DNA of 64,000 nt from Modicisalibacter luteus DSM 23508 (GTDB taxonomy: Bacteria > Pseudomonadota > Gammaproteobacteria > Pseudomonadales > Halomonadaceae): positions 296,481 to 360,480 of the forward strand of contig NZ_KB899989.1 in assembly GCF_000378505.1 (NCBI RefSeq). The letters are read 5' to 3'. The notes under the pieces were generated by a model that worked only from the letters and a program-made list of their open reading frames with translations, searched no databases and was not told the origin of the DNA. The position numbers and the translations under genes were made by a program. This document shows positions 63,925 through 64,000 of the stretch, in pieces; within the stretch, counting starts at the first letter, position 1; each line of letters begins with the position of its first letter.

Positions 63925-64000
63925 TGGTGGGTCGTGTAGGATTCGAACCTACGACCAATTGGTTAAAAGCCAACTGCTCTACCAACTGAGCTAACGACCC
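63925..64000 (-). tRNA. tRNA-Lys(TTT)
   Basis: A 76-base tRNA with encoded CCA, acceptor GGGTCGT, and anticodon TTT in the loop CTTTTAA. It ends exactly at the window edge, so its promoter and any upstream operon partners are outside. Confidence 0.97.

Overview
This 64 kb window looks like ordinary housekeeping chromosome of a free-living gammaproteobacterium. I infer Halomonadaceae (Halomonas or Chromohalobacter type). The grounds are the G+C-rich codon use, acidic proteins, a Tat-exported HiPIP, a cbb3 oxidase locus, and the dapA-bamC-purC and prkA-yeaH-spoVR gene orders. This is inference from gene content, not a phylogenetic test. I see no insertion sequence, prophage, plasmid module or CRISPR array. 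Coding density is high and all recognisable genes appear intact, except rnr, which the left edge cuts.

Layout. 1-3.5 kb: start of rnr (-), four tandem tRNA-Leu(CAG) genes (+), a secreted or anchored nuclease, a lone Lrp/RAM domain protein, ogt and a HiPIP. 3.5-8.5 kb: the stress trio prkA-yeaH-spoVR (-). 8.7-13.3 kb: threonine aldolase, a FadH-type dienoyl-CoA reductase, a tRNA-Val/Asp/Asp operon with visible promoter and terminator, and an alpha/beta hydrolase. 13.4-22.2 kb: ccoNOQP, then ccoGHIS and a TauE/SafE-like membrane protein. These encode a high-affinity cbb3 oxidase and its copper/haem assembly factors. ttcA follows on the other strand.

23.3-38.0 kb is an acetate-use region. A DEDDh exonuclease and a cNMP/CBS/DUF294 protein are divergent from a two-part Na+/solute symporter (DUF4212 plus SSS). 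Next come a small membrane protein of unknown function and a 1317-residue SLC5-fused hybrid kinase (CrbS/MxtR type). An mntR, an uncharacterised beta-barrel-like protein, the LuxR-type response regulator (CrbR/ErdR type) and acs complete it. Import, sensing and activation of acetate are thus encoded together.

38.2-52.3 kb: sprT, a YecA/UPF0149 protein, divergent clsB and plsB, rsmJ, uppP, tsaB, adk, the pyruvate dehydrogenase genes aceE-aceF (E2 with three lipoyl domains), and ampD. 52.3-64 kb: nadC, a GNAT enzyme, mtnD (with an apparent metal-ligand substitution), trmO, purC, an MBL hydrolase, bamC, dapA, a 1-Cys-like Bcp peroxiredoxin, a PerM/AI-2E permease with a TusA-like partner, bepA, nadA and tRNA-Lys at the right edge.

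I did not find a clear undescribed multi-gene system. The best leads are regulatory or substitution-level. They are the four tRNA-Leu copies that carry all combinations of one acceptor base pair; tandem 12-bp direct repeats upstream of the unknown beta-barrel gene next to crbR; the unknown genes embedded in the acetate region; an operator-like palindrome over the fadH promoter; and the His-to-Tyr change in MtnD.
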